Assembly: GCA_020809705.1 (NCBI GenBank) | Contig: CP085829.1 | Coordinates: forward strand, 5,642,001 to 5,706,000 | Origin: Calonectria ilicicola | Taxonomy: Eukaryota > Ascomycota > Sordariomycetes > Hypocreales > Nectriaceae | DNA: 64,000 nt | Direction: 5' to 3' | In this document: in pieces, positions 21,364 to 34,600 of the stretch | How the letters are laid out: each line of letters starts with the position of its first letter | Numbering within the stretch: the stretch's first letter is position 1 | Notes under the pieces: generated by a model | The model's input: only the letters and a program-made list of their open reading frames with translations | Database searches by the model: none | Told to the model about the DNA's origin: nothing | Position numbers and translations under genes: made by a program

Positions 21364-24300
21364 TCATGCATCTTCGGCCCAATGGCTGCCCCTCTGAAAC
21401 GTCTTCCTCCGAAAATAGATCCTCTTGGCCCATTTCCATGCCTCAGACAACACCATGAAGATCCCGACGCCAACGAAGACGATAGCCCATTCCCAGCTAA
21501 TCCCTGAGTGCTTGAAGACGACGTGGTTCAGGGTAGGGATATAAATGGTGGCAAAAATGATGAAGAAGACAACCGTGACTGCATAAAAGAGGAACTGGTT
21601 GCCCCACAGATGCATTGCCCAAGCCTTGAAGCCCTTGGGCATGTAAAACAGAGATCGGCGGAAATCAATGAGGCCCCATGCAAACAGGAGGAAGATCCAG
21701 GTCATGGTAGAATAGCACGTAGCGCGGGCTCTAAAGACTGGCTCACAAGCTTCAGAATATTTAGTGTTGCAATCAATACCAAGGTTGCCGTCATTGAACC
21801 CAAAGATGACGAGCGTGAAGGATCCAAGAACGCAGCCTGCCATGATTGTTCCGTACACGACCATGTCGATCAAAAACTCTGGAGTGAACACACCGTAATT
21901 AAGCTAAATGAAATATTAGATCATGGTTTGCAAAAATACACAATCATAACTTACGTTTTGAGGTGGCCTGTCAAGAATATCGGGAACCGCCTTTTCAAAG
22001 CCGAGTCCAGTCTCGCAAAACGCACCGGTTCCGAGCAGCATCCATATAATCTCAACCGGTGTAAGCTGGAAGACGGAGACTCCCGAGCTGTCCTTGAAGG
22101 CGAGACCAGCGAGAAGCGTAACTACGAAGCCAATATTTGCAGCCAATACATGCAAGATGAACTTTTGGATGTTGTCAAAGATGCGGCGTCCTTCTTCAAT
22201 CGCGTTGAGAATTGACGCAAAATTGTCATCGGTCAAGATGATATCGGAAGACTCTTTTGCGACATCTGACCCTGTACCCATTGCAATACCTACATCAGCT
22301 CGTTTCAAACTCGGGCTATCATTGACTCCATCTCCTGTCTAGATATTACTGAATTAATATGTACTCTTCTAACAATAATATGTTTAGGGTGGGTTGTGAT
22401 ACGTACCATGGCGCAAAATTTGTTGCGACGATGCAGTGCATCTATCATTCGGACCTTGGTGCTAGGGGCGCAGCGAGCAACTACAAGTGGCAGCTCAGTC
22501 AAGTCATCAATCTGGGAATCAGTCAAGGCATCAAACTCATGTGCCGTCATCATCATCGTATTGGCAACATCAGCCGGGAGCATCTGGGCCTTCTCGGCAG
22601 ACGGAAGGATGCCAACATCAACGGCAATGGCACGCGCTGTCTCGGGGTGATCGCCCGTAAGCATGTGTACCACGATACCCGCACCCTGGCAAGCTCGAAC
22701 ACTCGGGAGAGACTCTGGCCGGGGAGGATCGTAGATTCCAATGAGACCTCGGAAAATCAGGTTTCGCTCAAAGAGATCACGGTTTGGAACAACGTCATCG
22801 ACGAAGTCGGCCTCAGACACGGGACGATCATTGACCTTGTGGGCAAGAGCGAGAACACGAAGGCCTTGGCTGGCCAGCGCTTGCATGTTATCGTGAATGT
22901 CTCGGCTGATTGACTCAGTCAGAGGTTCGACGCTATCATTCATGGCAATGGACTTGCAAGAAGCGAGTACTCGCTCGACGGCGCCCTGTTTGGCTAGGTT
23001 AGCTAGCATCTCGGCTTACGAGAAGGAATTATCTCTCACCTTGGTAAATACGTGAGTCTCGTTTGTGGTGACATTTTGGAAGATGACCGACATCTTCTTG
23101 ACGTCAGAGTCAAAGGGAAACTCTCCCAGATGCTTCCATTGAGCTCCTGGCGATTGCGACAGCTGAACTCTGTTCCAACCAAATCGAGAGGCAAAAACTT
23201 CAATTGCAATCTCGGTTGGTGCTCCCTTTGCGCGCCACTCACATGGGTTCGCCGACGCATCGTCGCTCTGTTCTACAACGGCCAGGTTCGCTAACGATGC
23301 GACATTCAGGTACCATTGGAGACTGGGCTTGGAGGCTGGCTCCCCCATCGGAGCGATCAAATCTCCCTCATCCTGCTTCTCCTGACCCGTGCTTGCAATG
23401 TTCCTGGGTTCTGAACCAATAAATCGAACTTGGCCGGCCGTGGGGTTGTACACGTCACTCGTGGACTCGACCGAGTAGGTGCCACAGCCAGGGAGCCAGG
23501 CCTTTCGTGTCACCATGCGCCCCTGAGTTATGGTTCCCGTTTTGTCGGAACAGATATCTATAGGGCCGCCGCCCGGGGGTCAGTTCTTTTTATTGCAACA
23601 CTTTAATAAGACAGGGTGCACCTACTCGTGACACCACCCAGCGCCTCGAGACTGGAGAGGTTTCGGACAATCACATGGCGTTCAACCATCTTTTTCGTCC
23701 CGGCGGCCATGGTCAGGGTCAAGACCAGCAGGAGAGACACCGGGATGGTTCCAATGGCCGTGGTGATTGCGTATATTATGACGTCCTCTCGTGCCTTGAA
23801 GCCATTGGCTCCCATGACGACTATCGCACAGACAATGGCGAAGAGGAACAGCGAGAGGAAGAGCTGGGCGAGTTTTCGCTGCAGGGGCGTGCCAATGGTT
23901 AGACCAAGAAACTCGCCAAGCCAATCACGAATCGACCGCAGGACGGTCAGCAGAAGATTCGGCTTTGTGCCAGGCCCATCTTCAATCTGCGCCTTTGGAT
24001 CGCCGCTGTAATTGAGAGCGCTGGCAATGAGACCGATTTCTGTAAACATGCCCGTCGCAAAGACGACGCCGCGCCCGCGGCCCTTTGTGATTGTGCTTGA
24101 GCTGTAGACTACATTGAGGCGATCTCCCGGCCCGGTGTCTACGTCGAGGATCAATTTCGGGGACTTGAGCACAGGCACTGACTCTCCCGTGAGCAATGCT
24201 TCGTCGGCCTCGAGATTGACGGCCTCGATAAGGCGGATGTCTGCGGGAACGGAGTCGCCCGTGCCGAGATCTACAATGTCACCGGGTACAACGTCTGCCG

Positions 24301-24814
24301 TGTCAATGCTTACAGTCTTGCCGCCACGGTAAACCTTGCAGGTCGGAGATCCCAAGGTGCGGAGGGAATCAATCGTCTTTTCCGCCTGGAGGCTTTGGAA
24401 GAAGCCGATGAAGATGTTGAGAATGATGATTCCGGCCAAGATGCCGCCTTCGATCCATGCCTTGATGCCAAAACTGGCACCGAGTGCTAAAAGTAGTACC
24501 TAGTGATCTGATTAGCAATTTGGCCTTTCAATATGAATCTTGATTAATTTACTTGCCAACGTCATGGCATTGAAAATCTGCTCCAGAAAAATCTTGAGTG
24601 GCTGCACACCCTTTTTCTCATCTAGTTCGTTGGACCCAAATTCAATCAGACGATTAGGCACGTCATCTGGTTCAAGACCCCTCGTGGCATTACTCTGCAG
24701 TTCTTCCAGGACCTGGTCACTGGTTAAACTGTGTGGAGGGCTGGAGAGTGGCTTGTTGGCCTGGCCGGACACGTGCTGCCCCAGCACGGGAGTGGGTTTA
24801 ATGGCTTTTGCCAT
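21364..24814 (-). CDS. ENA-type sodium/potassium P-type ATPase (type IID)
   Basis: Six exons (24814-24557, 24499-23626, 23557-23040, 22985-22407, 22338-21955, 21903-21364) encode 1050 aa, the normal length for ENA pumps. These proteins hydrolyse ATP to expel Na+ (and K+ or Li+) across the plasma or endomembranes under salt or high pH stress. Visible landmarks are an N-terminal cation-ATPase domain, the actuator motif LLTGESVPV, the phosphorylation motif with Asp382 in CSDKTGT, the ATP-hinge motif starting at Thr744 (TGDGVNDSP), and hydrophobic helices at both ends. The DKTGT region is reached through a phase-1 splice (A|AT gives Asn378). The ENA label rather than SERCA or PMR rests on the sequence around ICSDKTGTITQGRM and the length. 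Intron 1 appears to be GC-AG (see separate entry). Confidence 0.92.
24500..24556 (-). other. Probable GC-AG intron (57 nt)
   Basis: The first intron of the P-ATPase gene. The only in-frame join that restores the conserved helix (NAMTL then VLLLALGASFGIK) uses donor GCAAGT and acceptor CACTAG. The nearby GT dinucleotides (GTAAAT four bases later, GTTGGC five bases earlier) leave the frame wrong. GC-AG introns with GCAAGT are a known minor class. Confidence 0.75.
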
Positions 24815-25987
24815 GGTTGAACTTGAGAGATAAGGAATGCTTTGAGATTCAAATTGGAGAAGAATGAATTCAACGCAATTCTCAGCTTGGTTTATATACG
24901 CATTTCTTCACTCAACTGTTGGCCCATCTCGCAAGGCGGGAGGCTGTAATAGCCCCAGTTTACAACGCCTCTTGGGTTAGGCGGGCGGGTAAATCACCAT
25001 TCTCGGAATAGAGGCAAAGACTTAAACCCGGGGGATCTAAGACTTTAATTCGGCATCCAAGAGTTAAAAACGGCACTCAACGGCTCGAAATGGGGTTTCG
25101 AAGACGTAAAATTAGGGACTTAGTGGTGTCGGCCAAGACGCTAGGCGATATGTGGTAGCTGGAGCCCCATACCATGCATTGCCATTACCAACGGAATCGT
25201 GATTTGCTGCGGGAAGAACAAGCTTCCCCGCAAAATGATCGTACCTCGCATGTAGAGATGTGTAGAGATGGTGTTTTTGCTGCTTTCCCATCCAGATAAT
25301 ACAGACGGCCATGCTCGGCCCCCGAAAGGTCCGGGGAGATGGAACCGGCGTCAGAGCGCTGGTTGTCAAAGGAAAACAAGGCCTCGGCCCTGACAGGTTC
25401 ATCGCATCCTTGGCGTCATGTCATGCAGAAACAAGGGGGGGACGCACGCACGGGGTTCTGAATCAGGTCGTCGGAAAATTTATTAATCTACGGAGGCGTT
25501 CGCGGGCCGTCTGTCCGCCTGCCACGGCCCTGGCGGCGGAAACTTGTCAGAGCCCATGGGAAAATGGTTCATGGCGATGTGAAACAAACTGCAGACAAGG
25601 CCGCGGGGGCCACACGGGCCTTTTGGGGTGCTTCCAGACTGTTTTCAGTTTCTTAACGTGTTCGTTCTATTGTTTCTAGCTAGCGAGGGTATACATGCTT
25701 GTTGTGTGCGTGTGTGTCTGTTTGTGTGTGCGCGGGCGTGATGTGTGTAAATGCTCCAACCAGAAAAAAAAAAAGACAGCCATAGAATACATGATATGAA
25801 GACAAGAGTCCCACCCTTAGGCAAGGATGTGTCCGGATATGCTTCCCTGCAATATCCCCAGCCAGTGGTATTGTGTGTGTTCCCATAACGCCGTAGACCC
25901 GAACCAAAAACAAATGAATACCCGGGATATTAATCATCATTACGACATAATCATATCTCTCTTACCGATGCTGTGGCAAACGGTCCC
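24815..25987. other. Spacer, no gene recognised
   Basis: Between the ATPase start (-) and the P450 end (-), so it holds the ATPase promoter. It contains GT/TG simple repeats near 25698-25740 and no protein-like frame. Confidence 0.6.
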
Positions 25988-27621
25988 TCAAACCGTGACA
26001 GCGACCTTGGTACCGTTCTTGGAGCACAGCGCCAAAGCGTAGAGCTCCATCCAGTCTTCTGGATCACAGGACTCCATGGTCTTGTAAGTCTGAAGCATTC
26101 TTGCAACAATGTACTGCGTCTCCAATAGCGCATATTGTTCTGGTTCCAGAGTTAGTAATGCTGGGGGAAGAAAGGGGCCAATGGGGGTTTTCCAAAACTC
26201 ACGTCCGACACATGATCGTGCACCGCCGTTGAAGGGCAGGTAGCCCCAGCCCGGTCGCAGGTTCTCCCACCGCTCGGGGACGAACTCCTCGACATCGGCG
26301 CCGAAGACGGCTTCATCGCGGTGCATGGCGTAGACGTTGTAGAACAAGGCTGATCCCTTGCTGACGAAAAGCGGTGACTGGCCGTCGGAACCACCACCGC
26401 GAGGGAGGGTGGTGTCCCGCAGCGCTACGCGCGCGTTGGTGGGAATCACGGGGTGCAGCCTCAATGCTGTCAAATGTTAGTAGAATGCGCTAGAAGGAAT
26501 GGAAGAGTGGGAAAAACTGGAGTCGTCAACTCACATTCATTGATGCACCACTTCAGGTACGTCATCTCCTTGAGCTGACTGGCCGTGGGAGGGGCCTCGC
26601 CGGCCACTCTGAGCACGTCCTGTCGCACCTTGGCGTACAAGTGCGGCTGCTTGGCTAGCATGAAGAAGAGGTTGCTCATCAAGCTGGAGGTGGTGTCGCG
26701 GCTGGCCAGCAGGATGTGCAGGATCTGGTCGCTGACGACTTTGCGGTCGTTGTCGGCCATCTCCATCATGTCGGTCAGGAGGTTTCCCTCGTTGGTGTCC
26801 TCGAGCGAGGCGTCGATGAACTCGTTGAGATAGCTGTAGACCCGCTTCTTGGCCCGCTTAGCCTCAAAGTTGACCTTGAAGGGGTGCAGAGGCCCGAGCT
26901 GCATCTGCTGAATAATTTCTTCGGAACAGACCATGTAGTCGTCGACGAATTGCTGCTCACGGGCGTGGTCGCCCGATGTGTCAAGCATGTGAGTCGAGTG
27001 GCCCATGAGAAACTCGGTGGCAACGTCCATGGCGAGAGCCAGGAAGAGAGGCTGAATGTCAACCTCGGTGGCGTTGGTCGGGACGTGCTTGGTGAATGCT
27101 TGGAAGTGCTCCTCGAGAGTGCCGAGGAACGGGGTAACGTCTTCCTTCTTCAGGTTCTTTCGAAGGATGCCGCGGGCGTGTTTCCAGGAGCGTCCAGATA
27201 GGACAAAGATGCCCTTGCCGAACAGGTGGCTGATGACGGAGGTTCGGAACTCGGGGAGATCAAAGTCTTCCCAGCCGGTAGCGAGAATCTGCTTGATGTT
27301 CTGGGGGTCGCAGGTGTATACGGCTTCCCATGTCAGCCTCCTCTCGGTGTAGGTGGTGCCCATCTGCTGGAACTCCTTCCAGGTGTTGTCGAGATATCTC
27401 TCGGGAGCCTTGCCGAACAAGACGTTCCAGAGAAAGTCAAGGCCGATGATGGGATCCTTTACGGCGACCTTGCTTGCGGGCTCTTCACAGCCCCGTTCTT
27501 GGTAGATTCTCCATCGTCTGAAGTAGGACTCGATTATCCTGAAGGGGAAAGGTAGCAGGATAATGAACACGGCCAGGAAGAGGTGTTCTTGGATAAAGGT
27601 GGAAATCAGTACATTCAACAT
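25988..27621 (-). CDS. Cytochrome P450, CYP52-like
   Basis: Exons 27621-26535, 26466-26203 and 26139-25988 encode 500 aa. An N-terminal membrane anchor (about residues 8-30) is followed by the P450 fold. The I-helix motif is ASRDTT at 306-311. The K-helix ExxR is Glu362-Ser-Leu-Arg365, with intron 1 inside the Ser codon. The heme loop FNGGARSCVG has the iron-ligating Cys448. The sequences CVGQQYALLE and LRLHPVIPTNARVA resemble CYP52 and related fungal families, which omega-hydroxylate fatty acids or alkanes in the ER with a reductase partner; the exact CYP family needs alignment. Intron 2 falls right after the heme Cys-Val-Gly, so a wrong splice would remove the loop end. The substrate is unknown. 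Confidence 0.9.
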
Positions 27622-30532
27622 GGTGACATTAAGGATAGAGAGACATGGGAAAGATAACAGGAAAGAGAGGAGAGCAACGAGATGAAAAAGATGCGGGATG
27701 AGGTCAATTAAAGTAATGCCACAGAGTTATCCCCGAAAGTTTGAATCATTGTGTCCCAGAATTCGGATTGCCCACTGACACACCCACTGACACCCACACA
27801 TCACCCCAGGTCGCCAGAGCCAAGGTTTAGGATGCTTGGTGACAGATACCCCACGTGCAGTTACCTGGCCTGACCGTATATTGACCGCTCAGGCTATATG
27901 GAGCTAGCAGCTTTGCTGTCAGAACGGGGTTCATCCAATAGCCCGTTGCGATTAAGTCCCAGCAGAATTAGAAACGACCTGGATGACGGGTGTTAATGTG
28001 CATTGGGACGGGGTCCCTGGTGCTATGGCCCCCACAGGTGTCCACGATGGCCCAAGTTGTGTGCTGTCATCTGGGCACTAGGCAATATCACCTGCGGTGG
28101 AACAAAAAGAAAAGAGAGGCGCGGGAACTCGGGGCGCCTCGCAGCCATCCAAAAAGCCTTTGATCCCAGAAGGGCAATCTGCGGTATAACGCAAGCGATA
28201 CCGGGGAACCTTTGGCGAGGCAAGAGGGCTAAGCTGAAGATCTTTACGACGGACTTGGCGGCCCGCGGCGAATCATGCGCGCGGGAGTGTTAATTGATGT
28301 GCTCTTGGCCGAGGCCTCATCCTGGGCATTTTCAAGGTAACCACAACGACCAGAATAACTTATGATCCTGACCACTGCCCCCGCCACTCGGTTGGTCAAT
28401 GTATCACATAGCCTGTTCGATGACGAAAGGGCCCGAGCCAGCAATGACAATGATTCTCAAAATATAGATTGGAATTACCAACAGCATCAAGGGGGGTGGT
28501 TGGGCAAAGGAGGGGGAGGGGGAGGACTTCAGGATGGGAGATGACAGCTGGCTGCGGGTCATGCTGGTACAGCACATGAACGTACAATATTAGATACGAT
28601 ACGGTACGGTCCGAAACAAAGGCCCAATTTCACGATGCTTGCAACGGGTTACAGGAACTTGCAGCTTGCAGTTGTGCGCCCTTGATCGGAGAGGCCTTCA
28701 GGCTCAAGCCATGGTTCACAATCCGTCAATGCCCAGGGTGTATATGCGGCCGAAATCTGCCACACACACACACAACTGAGCAGGGACCAAAAAAAAAAGG
28801 AAAAGGAAAGAAAAAAGAGGCTACAATGGGCTAGGCATCCCGGGCCATTGTGCGAGTTCAAGCCGAGGACCCTGTCCGGTCGTCCCCCAGACCAGTTTCG
28901 GGCCTGAAGAAAACGGACGACTTTTGGGCCGAGGCAGAGTGCCAGTGTTGAAGACAGAGTGCTCTCTGGGCCAGAGCAGGTTTGGGCGTTGTGGTGTATT
29001 ACGCATATCCCGGGGACTATCTATCCAGCCTATCCTTGGTTCCTCGGACTGACCTGGCGGACATTGACTGGTTATCAGAGCTCTGGCAGTCTTCTGTGGG
29101 TCGCTTGTCATGCATTGAGCAGACATGATGCGGTGATGGTCCGTACACCGGTCAAAGTAAAGCCGTGCTTTTTTTTGCGTCCACGGCGGGACCTGCAGCA
29201 GATACATGCCGGTTGGACTTCAAGTGAGAGAGTGTGTGTAATCATTTTCTTTGTTTTATTTTCAACCATGTTTCAGCTTTTGTGCATTATTAGTTTTTTT
29301 TTTTTTTTTTTGTGCGGTTGCTTTTGTCGGCATGCCCCCTGGTTTTGGGCTATTGAAAGGGCTATCACTTTTTAAGCCACCCTTGTCTTTAATAGTACTA
29401 CTACGTTTCTTTTTTTTTTGTTTCCTTTTTTTTAAGGAATAATCGGCACGGCTCGATCGAGATACGATGCAGCTGAAGGGTTGCATTGAGCCTGATAAGC
29501 GAGGCGAGGCGCGCCGCCGCCGCCCATGCCGTGTGTGCACATTGAAAAAAAAAAAAAAAAAATTCTGTTTAAGATTGGCACCAGGATGCAGCCGGGGTGC
29601 ATGTGTGATGTTCAGGGACAAGGCGGTCGGGCAACATTGACAAAAGAGGTAAATGGTGCCAAGACATTGAGACGATCAAAAAGTAAAAGCATTATTATGG
29701 GCGAGTAAACAAAACAAAGCAGAATGGGAAAGTGGTGGGAAAGGGGAATTCTGTGGCGTCGGCATTGGCGGGAAAGGGTGAAAAATGGTGAGAGACAGAT
29801 AGAGAGCGAGTTTGTTTGAGTCGATGGTGTGGTGTGGCCAGAGTACAGGGCTCGGAGTATACAGATAGATGGATGGATATTCAACGTCAGGCGGCGTGGA
29901 GGATTGATTGACAGCAAAGACAGGGCTCGTCCGAGGGTAATATCCGGCAAGGGAGCAAGCAAAGACCCAAAACCGACCCGGGGCAGACGGGAGCTGGATG
30001 GATGATGCCCGTTGTTTCTGGCGGTGGCGGCGCGGGCTTCACATACATTCGTACGTACACGGGGAGTATCATACATCATCAAACCACGACTATGACATAA
30101 CTCCCGTCGGGGGGACGTGGTCACGGGTGTAAAAATAGATAGCGACGCCCCCGCCCTCTCTTCACCGTCCACGTTAATTGACGACACCGAATCCACCCGC
30201 GTCGCAGATGGAGTGTCTCAGCTGGTCCAAGGGTCGGTTCATTGCGGCCGGCGACGGCGGCAACGCGGCCGCTAAGGCCCCACATGGTACCTAAGATCCT
30301 GCAGATGGGCTGTCGGGTTGATTGGGACGCAGAGCCGGACGGACGATATTCGAGAAGCGTCAGGGGTGCAGGTGGTGCGTGTGTAGTGAGTGCGTGGTTG
30401 GAGGGCTTTTGGGAGAGGGAGGGGCCTTGGCTGGGCCTACTTCAGCTACGCAGGTACCGACGCTGGCACAGGATAGAGTGGGCGAGGGCTGTTGGTGTCC
30501 ACATGTTCCGGAAGGAAATACAGTGCAGTGCC

Positions 30533-30712
30533 GGACGTGCATACATACAGACAGGACATACAGACAGGACAGACAGACGGACAGAGAGGATGCATGCATG
30601 CATACATACCCATACCCTACACAGCCCTACTACATAGGCATACATACATAGATAGACGCACATGCAATCCATCAATCCATTTAATCCATATATATATATA
30701 TATATATATATA
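30533..30712. repeat. Microsatellite block: CATA, CAGA, GCAT and (AT)n
   Basis: Mixed imperfect tetranucleotide repeats (ACAGACAGG, GCATGCATGCATACATA, CATACATAGATAG) run into a pure (AT) tract at 30688-30712. Confidence 0.85.
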
Positions 30713-30863
30713 CATGCATACTATGTTGGGCCATGTTTCTGGCCACTGCCGTCATAGTCGTATGTATGTCTATGTGTGAATATGCAGGTGGTGTTTAGTG
30801 TGAGGCGAGGTGAGGCACACGTACATACAGCATACATGCACATACATACATGATATGAGATGG

Positions 30864-30883
30864 CCACACACACACACACACAC
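30864..30883. repeat. (CA)n microsatellite
   Basis: About ten CA units, followed by a CT-rich stretch to about 31000. Confidence 0.85.
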
Positions 30884-31661
30884 TCTCGCATACAGTAGAC
30901 GCACAAGCAACCCTCCCACCCCCTTTCCCTCCTTCTCCTTTCCACCTAGCCTCTCCCTCTCCCCTCTCCCTCTCTCCGTCCCTTGTCTCCGTCTCGTCTC
31001 GCCCATGTCCGTACGGTATGTACCTCGCCGCCGCCTCACTCTTCAGCCTACATGCTGTAGAACGGACGAAAATAAATGGAGCCCCCCTGTTGGTCAACCG
31101 GCGCGAGTGGCTTACTCCCGACGTCTCTCCTTGGCCCGGACGCGGCCGTGGGTGCGACACACGCGTGTTTTGGGGGCTGTTTCTCTGCCCTCTGTTGGTT
31201 CCTCCCTCAGTCCCAAGCTCCCGGGATCTCAGATGTGACAATCTGGGCCTGGGTTGCATTAACCGGGCAGGGATGCACTGTCAACACCCACATGCCTGTC
31301 GCCCTGCATGGCGATTTGTGGTAGGGATTCCCCAACCTGGGCCATCGTATTTTAGCCTTGTCCATGTGTCTTCCCCACGATGTTTGTAGCAGACGCTGCA
31401 TGACGAAACAGCTATCCTACCGCCCGCAATTCTCCCTCTCCTCCGCTCATGACTTGACCTGACCTGACTTTTTTCTTCTCATGATTTGATTTAGATTTAA
31501 TTTCCATTTCCATAGCATCTTCACACCCGCTTCTCTGCATCATCACCTCTTTACCTGCTTGCTTGGTTTCCCATTGCGGCCCGCTAGATTGATTTTTCCT
31601 GCAGCCAAACCAGCCAGCCCCTCACCCAGCCCAGCCCGCATCGCATATTGCAATTGCAATC

Positions 31662-34600
31662 ATGGAGCCCGCTGCCGCTGCCTCTACGGGACCCATCCCG
31701 GACCCGGCGCCGGCAGTCGATCAACAATTACATGAACATGAACCAAAATTAACGGGAAGCATCCCCAGCCCCGCAGAGCCTCAGCTGCTTGAACCAGAGC
31801 TTCACTCTGAAGTCTTTGGAGAGGCCATCACCGACTTGCACCTTAAATTATGGGACATTTTTGAGCACGCTGCAGGCTTGTACCCAGAACACGACGCTCT
31901 AGTGTCCCTCTGGCAGCCCCAAGCTCCCTCCTCCAGCTCAACACACAACCACAGCAATAGCTATCTGAGATGGTCCTACGCCCAGCTCAAGAAAAAAGCA
32001 GAGGCTCTCGCCGACGCCCTCAGAAGCCGCGGGTGCCGCCCTGGCATGCGCTTGGCCGTTGTCTTCCACAATTCTGCAGAATGGGGGCTCTTCTTCTGGG
32101 CCGCCGCGAAGCTTCAGATGGCCTTTGTGCCCATTGACCCGACGGTGCCTGAGAATGCGCGCGCCACCATTGTCTCGCTGCGGCCTCACGTCGTCGTTGT
32201 CCAGGACGCTGCCGGCGCTGCAGCTCTGGATATCGCACACACATCATTTGCGCGCCCCAACCTGCGCATCCAATGTTCCGACGATGACGCTGAGGGTTGG
32301 ATGCAGCTCTGCAACGTCCAGCCATCAGAGGACCCGGAGGATGCAAACAACTCAGAAGACGTCGACAACGACGAGGACATTGCCGTCATTGTCTTCACCA
32401 GCGGCACAACTGGAGAGCCCAAGGGCTGCGTGCACACACACGAAAACATTGTGTCCGAGTGCTGCGACTTCGATCCCGAGGTCGACCCCAACCGCTACCT
32501 TCGCTTCCTCATTCACATGCCATCATCACACATCTTCGCCCTCAACAACTCCCTGCGCGCCTGGCGATGGGGCGGCACCGTCGTCTTCCCCTCCAAGACG
32601 TTCAACGTCGACTCGACGTTGCAGGCGCTCGTACAAGAGCAGTGTTCCTGCATGGCGGCGACACCTACCCTCGTGAAGGCGCTCATGGCGCACCCGTCCT
32701 TCCCCAGCCCAGACGAGCTGGACCTGCGCATCGTCACCATCGGCGGCACCTCCATCAGCCGCGACGACATTGACCTATGCTGCCAGGGCCTTGGCGCCAA
32801 GGTCGCCATCCAGGTCTACGGCATGAGCGAGGGCGCGCCTCTCATCACCTTCGCCCGCACCGACCCGGACCTTGTCGACGGCTACCACCCCGGCGTCGGC
32901 AAGGTGCTCGCCGGAGCCGCAGCCCGCATCTGCCGTCCCGGCACCCGCGACGTTGTGCGCCGCGGCGAGATCGGAGAGCTACACATGGGCGGCACGTCAG
33001 TCATTACCAGGTACTACAACAGAGGGCGGGACGAGTCCATGTACAACGACGAGTCTGGCTCGTGGCTCATGACTGGCGACCAAGCAAGGATGGACGAGCA
33101 CGGCGTTGTGTACATCCTGGGCCGATACAAGGATCTTATTATTCGAGGTGGAGAGAACATTTACCCAATCAAGCTTGAAGCAGCACTCGCCCAACTCCCT
33201 GGGGTACAGGTAAAGTTTAAAAACTACAAGCATATGTGATGAGGACGTCATAGCTAACACCAGACTAAAAAATTATAGGCTCAAGTTGTTGGTGTACCAG
33301 ACGAGCTCGCTGGCCAAGTGCCCGTTGCAGTAGCTATCCTACCAGAGGATGTAACCAAAGCTCAGCTCATTGAAAAGTCTAGAAGCCTTGATCCTAGATA
33401 TGCTCTTGATGCTGTCTACACTCTTGAAGAGCTTGGCTATGAAAAGTTTCCCGTCACATCTCTCGGCAAGGTCAAGAAGGCCCTACTACGACAAAAGCTA
33501 GAGGAACTCCGCCAGCCTAAGGAACCCGAGGTTCAGCAAGTAGTACAGCCGACCCAGCGCTACATTGAGAAGCTTTCCGACATTTGGGAGAAGCTATGCG
33601 GAACCCGGCCAGACAAGGCAGACAATGTCATGTTCCTAGCAGATAGCATCACACTCCTCCGCTACTGTGATAGCGTCCTGCGTACATGCGGCCAGCGCCT
33701 CTACCTGCAGGACTTTGCAGAGAACGAGACGGTCGAGAAGCAAGCCCATCTCCTGATTTCACGCGAGATACAGGAAGCTAGGATGGCGCTCGAGCAAGGC
33801 ACCGCCGCCACAGCACCTGCAGGTATGGTCGGGCTTGCGCCGGCCACGTCGATCCCCCAAGTTCAAGCACCGCTAGTCACGCAACGGCATCACCAACAGC
33901 AGCTCCCGCTAGCCATTGAGGATAGAGAACTTCGAAGATCCGCGCAGGATGCCGCCGCCAGAGCCGGTCTGCCGCGTGACGGGGTCGAGGACGTGGTGGC
34001 AGTGCGACATGCCCTGCATCGAACTGCCATTGGATCACGCCCGCAGTCATATCACAATCGGGTAGTGTTCCGAGTTCGGGATGTGCCCTATGAGAAGATT
34101 CGCCTGGGACTGGAGAAGGCGCTTACATCTCGGCCAATGCTGCGAGCCATTGTCTTTGAGGCCGCTAACAGGATGCCCTACCATGCAGTTCTCTCATCTA
34201 GCCCAGCCCTGTTTGATAAGCTCATCAGGGATGCTGCAGTAGAGAGTGAGGCTGAAGCATTGCTGCTGGCCAAGGACGACTCATGCGAGAGCCACTCGAC
34301 TCCATTCATGACCCAGTCGGACGTGGTGCGGATCGGGGCTGGCGACCAATACTTTCTCATCTTCACCTTCAACCACTCCGTCTTCGACGCCCTCTGCATC
34401 ACGCAATGGCATCACGAGCTAGACCGCTGGATCCAGGACGCCAACGTCCAGATCCCAGCCCTCACTCCCTACCGGCTCTTCTCCGAGCTCTTTAGCCAAT
34501 ACGAGGACAGCGAGCCCGCGCAGAAGAGCGTCACGTTCCACGTCAAACGCTTGCGAGGCATCTCCCGCTTCGGGCGAGCGCTCTGGCCACCGCAAAAGGC

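Larger units (their letters stand above)
27622..31661. other. 4-kb spacer with homopolymers and microsatellites
   Basis: This divergent interval lies between the P450 (-) and the A-T-C gene (+). I see no protein-like frame. It carries T- and A-tracts of about 17-19 nt near 29294-29311 and 29545-29561, and the microsatellite block at 30533-30883. The last few hundred bases before 31662 are CT-rich, typical of fungal promoters and leaders. Confidence 0.6.

Noticed and set aside
26716..27201. 161-aa open frame on + strand
   Set aside because: Antisense shadow of the P450 exon 1, with no recognisable domain.
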